Origin: Xylaria sp. FL1777
Taxonomy: Eukaryota > Ascomycota > Sordariomycetes > Xylariales > Xylariaceae
NCBI GenBank assembly: GCA_022578965.1
Contig: MU400595.1
Location: 124,001 to 188,000 of the forward strand
Direction of reading: 5' to 3'
DNA: 64,000 bases
A program made the position numbers and the translations under genes. Positions 60,561 through 64,000 of the stretch are shown piece after piece (positions within the stretch are counted from its first letter, which is position 1; every line of letters starts with the position of its first letter). The notes under the pieces are model-generated. The model saw nothing but the letters and a program-made list of their open reading frames with translations, was not told where the DNA came from and did no database searches.

Positions 60561-61229
60561 TTTAAAGCAACTATGTTAATTTTTTTGCTTACGTTTGGCC
60601 GAAGGTTTTCTGCATTACAAAGTAATGAGAAAGAAAAGCTTACGTTAACGTTGTAATAAGTAAAACAAAGTAAAACAATAATAAAAGATTAAAAACAAAG
60701 GGAAAAAGAAAACGTAGTGGCTTAATGTAGTTAGTTTTTTTAAGAAAGGCTAATTATGTATTTTATAATTTTAAACGCTTTAGTTAGCTATAAATAAGCA
60801 TACAAAATTAAATTTTTAATATAATTTAAAACACATAAATAATTTAAAGGTTTAAAAAGTAAAAAAATATAATGTATAATAAAAAAAAGCAGCATTAGTT
60901 TTAAATAAAGCGCAAGTTTTGTTTTAAGCTATTATAAGCAAATTAGCAATGCTTTTATTTAGCTTACTTAAGTTTTTAGCAATTTAAAAATTGCTATTAT
61001 GCTTACTATTGCTTAAAAATTGTTTTTATTTTTTAGCTATATTAATAGCTTAATTTATATTAGTTTTTTTTAAATTATTTAAATTTATTAAAGCTTATGC
61101 TAACTTTTTTTTAAAAGTTAATAATAATAGCTTATTTATTTTAATAAGCAGCAAAAAAATATTAGTTAGCTTGTTTTTATTAAAGCTTGCTTATTATATA
61201 AGCTAATAAGCAAGCTTTTTTGCTTTGCT

Positions 61230-61410
61230 TAATTATTTGCGTTTTTTTTGCTTTAGCGTAAAAAATATTAACGTTTTTGTTTTTTTATTTTTAGTATAAA
61301 AGCTATATAAGCTTTAGCTTTTTTTTTTTGCTTTTTTTTATTAGCTGCTATACGTTTTTCTTTTTTTTTATTTTTTTTTAAAAAATATTTATACTTTTAA
61401 TTTTCTTTTT
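61230..61410 (+). repeat. degenerate direct repeat, copy 1
   Basis: About 180 bases, with landmarks TTTGCTTTAGCGTAAAAA, ATTAACGTTTTT, AAAGCTATATAAGCTTTAG and TTATTAGCTGCTATACG. A second copy lies 1429 bases downstream. Differences are mostly C/T or A/G transitions plus homopolymer length. Confidence 0.7.
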
Positions 61411-62658
61411 TTTAAAAGTGTTAATAAAAAAAAGCTTACTTTTTGTTTGTTTTAGCAATAAAATTACTATAATTTTTAAAGCTAGCTTATAAGCTAATTT
61501 AGCTTATTTAATTAAGCTTTATAACAATTTAAAATTTTTAAATATTTTTATAAACGTTTATTTTTAGCTATGCTTTTATGCTTGTTTTATTTTATAACTA
61601 AAAGCTTTTTTTTTTTTTTTTTTTTTAAGTGCTTTTTTTTTAAATGCTTGCTATATTACTTTTGTTTTTTTGCTTTAAAACTTATAGTATGCTTACTTGG
61701 CTTTTTTTTCTGTTTTAGTTATTTTTAAAAACTATAAAAGTAATACTTAGTATTTTTTTTTTATAGTTTTTTTAAGCGTTATTTTATAAGTTATTATTGT
61801 ACTAACTTAATATTTGTTATTATAAAGCATTTTTTAAGAACTTTTTGCTGTTTTTAGCTTAAAAAAGCATATTATTAACATTATAAAAAAAATTATAATT
61901 ATAGCTGCTTTATATAATGCTAGTTAATATTAAGCAAATTATAATTAAAGCAAGCAAATTATTATTATTTTTTTGCTATTAGTTTATAGCAAAAAATAGT
62001 AAAAGTGCTTTTTTTAAATATAACATAATTTAAATTAAATGCTTTTAGCTTAAAGAAATTTTATATTTTTTAAACCGTAAAATATTTTAGCTAAAAAAAT
62101 ACTTAAACGTAATATATTAGCTTATAAGCATATTAAAGAATTTTTTATTTTAGTTAAATAAAAACTTAAAAGTTTGTTTATTAGTAAATAATTATAAGCA
62201 TAGTTTTTATAAACTTTTTTTGCAAAAAAAAAGCGCTGCAATATTAGCTTTATTGTTTTGTTTAAAGTAAATGCTAGCAATTATACTGTAGCATTAGTTT
62301 TATTATTTTTTTTAAAGCAAATATATATTAATAACTATGCTTTATATAGTAATACTATAAATATTTTTTATTAATAAATATTATTTTAAGCATAATTTAT
62401 TAGCATTAAAAAGCATTAAAAAGTATTTATATATATATAAATAATTTAAATAAATTATTAAAGTTTTTAACTTAATAAAGTTAAAAATATTTATTTAATT
62501 AAATAATACTTTTAGAAAATTTGCTATTTTTATTAGCTGCTAAATTAAAAAATTAAAAGCATTATTAAGCTTACTAAATATATATAGTATATATGTTTTT
62601 GTAATAATAGCTTTTGCTTTTATAGCTGCTTTACTTTTGTTTAACTTTAGCTAGTTTT

Positions 62659-62840
62659 ACTTTTTTTGCGTTTTTTTTGCTTTAGTATAAAAAGTATTAA
62701 CGTTTTTATTTTTATTTTTAATATAAAAGCTATACAAGCTTTAGTTTCTTTTTTTTGCTTTTTTTTATTAGCTGTTATATATTTTTCCTTTTTTTTATCT
62801 TTTTTTAGAAAACATTTATATTTTTAATTTTTTAAGGTTT
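62659..62840 (+). repeat. degenerate direct repeat, copy 2
   Basis: Second copy of the repeat at 61230, same orientation, with TTTGCTTTAGTATAAAAA, ATTAACGTTTTT, AAAGCTATACAAGCTTTAG and TTATTAGCTGTTATA. Decayed terminal repeats of one element, or two insertions, are both possible. Confidence 0.7.
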
Positions 62841-63037
62841 ATAACAATACATAATTAAATATTTTAATAGCTAAAATAATAATATATATACTAAGTAAGT
62901 TAAGCTAGCTTATAATATAAAAAAGCTTTAGCTTAAGTTTATTATTAATAAGTTTGCTTAAAATAATATGCTTTTTAATAATAAACTTGTTTGTATTATG
63001 TTTAAAAGTTAAACAAATAAGCATAAAAATAAAACTA

Positions 63038-63361
63038 TTGCTTAGCTTATAGTTTTAAAGCTTTAAAAAAAGAAATATTTTAATGTATAATTTTTATAAA
63101 AAAGCATACATTATATTATTGCTTAACTTATAGTTTTAAAGCTTTAAAAAAAAAAGTATTTTAATGTATAATTTTTATAAAAAAGCATGCATTATATTAT
63201 TGCTTAGCTTATAGTTTTAAAGCTTTAAAAAAAAAGGTATTTTAATGTATAATTTTTATAAAAAAGCATACGTTATGCTATTGCTTAGCTTATAGTTTTA
63301 AAGCTTTAAAAAAAAAAGTATTTTAGCGTATAATTTTTATAAAAAAGCATATATTATAGTA
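63038..63361 (+). repeat. tandem repeat, four copies of 81 bp
   Basis: Copies start at 63038, 63119, 63200 and 63281, exactly 81 bases apart. Each begins TTGCTTA and contains ATAGTTTTAAAGCTTTAAAA and TATAATTTTTATAAAAAAGC. Differences between copies are mainly transitions, consistent with duplication before or during C-to-T decay. Confidence 0.9.
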
Positions 63362-64000
63362 GCATTTAAAAGTAGCAAAAAAAGCTATAGCTAAAGTACT
63401 GCAAGTTTTATATGCTAATAATATTAATTTTTTATATATAGCTAATTATTTTTATATAATTTTAAAATAATAGCAAGTTATATAAATATAGTAGCTAAAG
63501 TAATAATTATTGCAAAAAAAGCTTGTTTTTGCTGCTAATGCATAGCTTTTTAAAAATTATATATAAACGTAAAAATTAAAACAAAACTATTATAGTTTTT
63601 TATTTAAGCGTATAAAACAAAAGTACTTAAAAGTAAGTAAAATATATATATAATAACTAAAAAAAAAAAAAAGCAAAAATAAAAATATATTTAAGTATAT
63701 AAAAGCAAACAATAATTAATATAGTTATTTAAGCTTACGTAAAAAAATTAGCTATAAATAAACAATAAGTAAGCTAAAAATATAGTTAATATATTTAGCT
63801 TTACTTAAAAGTTTTATAATAAGTTTTATAAATATAAATAATTGTTTTAAAAAACATATAAACAATATAAAGGTTTAAAAAATAAAAATATAACGCTTTT
63901 AAAGTTTTTATTAAAGTAGTATTAAAAAAGTTAACTTTTATAATAAGTTTTATAGTTTTTTATAAAATATTTTAAAACTGCAATATATAGCATTGTTTAT

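Larger units (their letters stand above)
60560..64000. other. extremely AT-rich, RIP-like block running off the right edge
   Basis: No open frames of note and no genes. The composition is overwhelmingly A and T with long homopolymers. In 61201-61560 I counted 30 C and 32 G in 360 bases (about 83% AT). 21 of the 30 C follow G, 7 follow A, 2 follow T and none follow C. Every G is followed by C or T. CpA is scarce (3 of 30). This is what heavy repeat-induced point mutation or a similar C-to-T process leaves of former transposons, though the original element cannot be read. It may mark a transposon island, centromere flank or subtelomere. Confidence 0.85.

Noticed and set aside
1..64000. tRNA or 5S rRNA genes and CRISPR arrays
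   Set aside because: I looked for B-box-like GGTTCGA sequences and regularly spaced repeats. The few B-box-like hits lie within coding exons and have no paired A-box, and no spacer-repeat array is present.

Overview
The window is nuclear DNA from a filamentous ascomycete (Pezizomycotina, most likely a Sordariomycete). The evidence is short introns (mostly 46-90 nt) with GTANGT-type donors and CTAAC/CTGAC branch sites; fungal-specific families (siderophore transporter, hydroxyornithine acyltransferase, NACHT-ankyrin NLR, DUF3425 bZIP, NmrA); filamentous-type domain layouts of Cdc24 and a FWD-1-like F-box/WD40 protein; and an abrupt change at the right end to extremely AT-rich, RIP-like DNA. 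Gene models were built by hand from reading frames and splice sites. All multi-exon models close in frame.

Left part (1-24.7 kb): an MFS transporter running off the left edge, an orphan polytopic membrane protein, an SRPK-like kinase divergent from a small three-exon gene, a NACHT-ankyrin NLR, Mediator subunit Med18, a siderophore-iron MFS transporter with an iron-type GATA element upstream, mitoribosomal protein mS37 (Mrp10), a small secreted protein with a tetranucleotide repeat next to its start codon, and the Rho-GEF Cdc24.

Middle part (24.7-45 kb): a 5.7-kb stretch without genes, an F-box/WD40 protein resembling FWD-1, ESCRT-III Vps60, a small single-pass membrane protein, the mitochondrial calcium uniporter, an N5-hydroxyornithine acyltransferase of the SidF/SidL type, and an NmrA-like protein.

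Right part (45-64 kb): an unknown four-exon gene, a DUF3425 bZIP factor divergent from an aldo-keto reductase, a SAM methyltransferase, a truncated gene fragment, chaperonin CCT6, and an F-box protein. About 3.4 kb of AT-rich DNA without open frames follows. In it the surviving cytosines sit almost only after purines, and it carries a 4 x 81-bp tandem repeat and a degenerate direct repeat pair.

The genes are mostly independent housekeeping or accessory loci, not one cluster. Two belong to one theme, siderophore synthesis and uptake. A perfect 10-bp palindrome, TACCTAGGTA, occurs at least nine times, always between genes. I did not find a clear new multi-gene system. The strongest unexplained signals are this palindrome family and the cytosine-context pattern of the AT-rich block.
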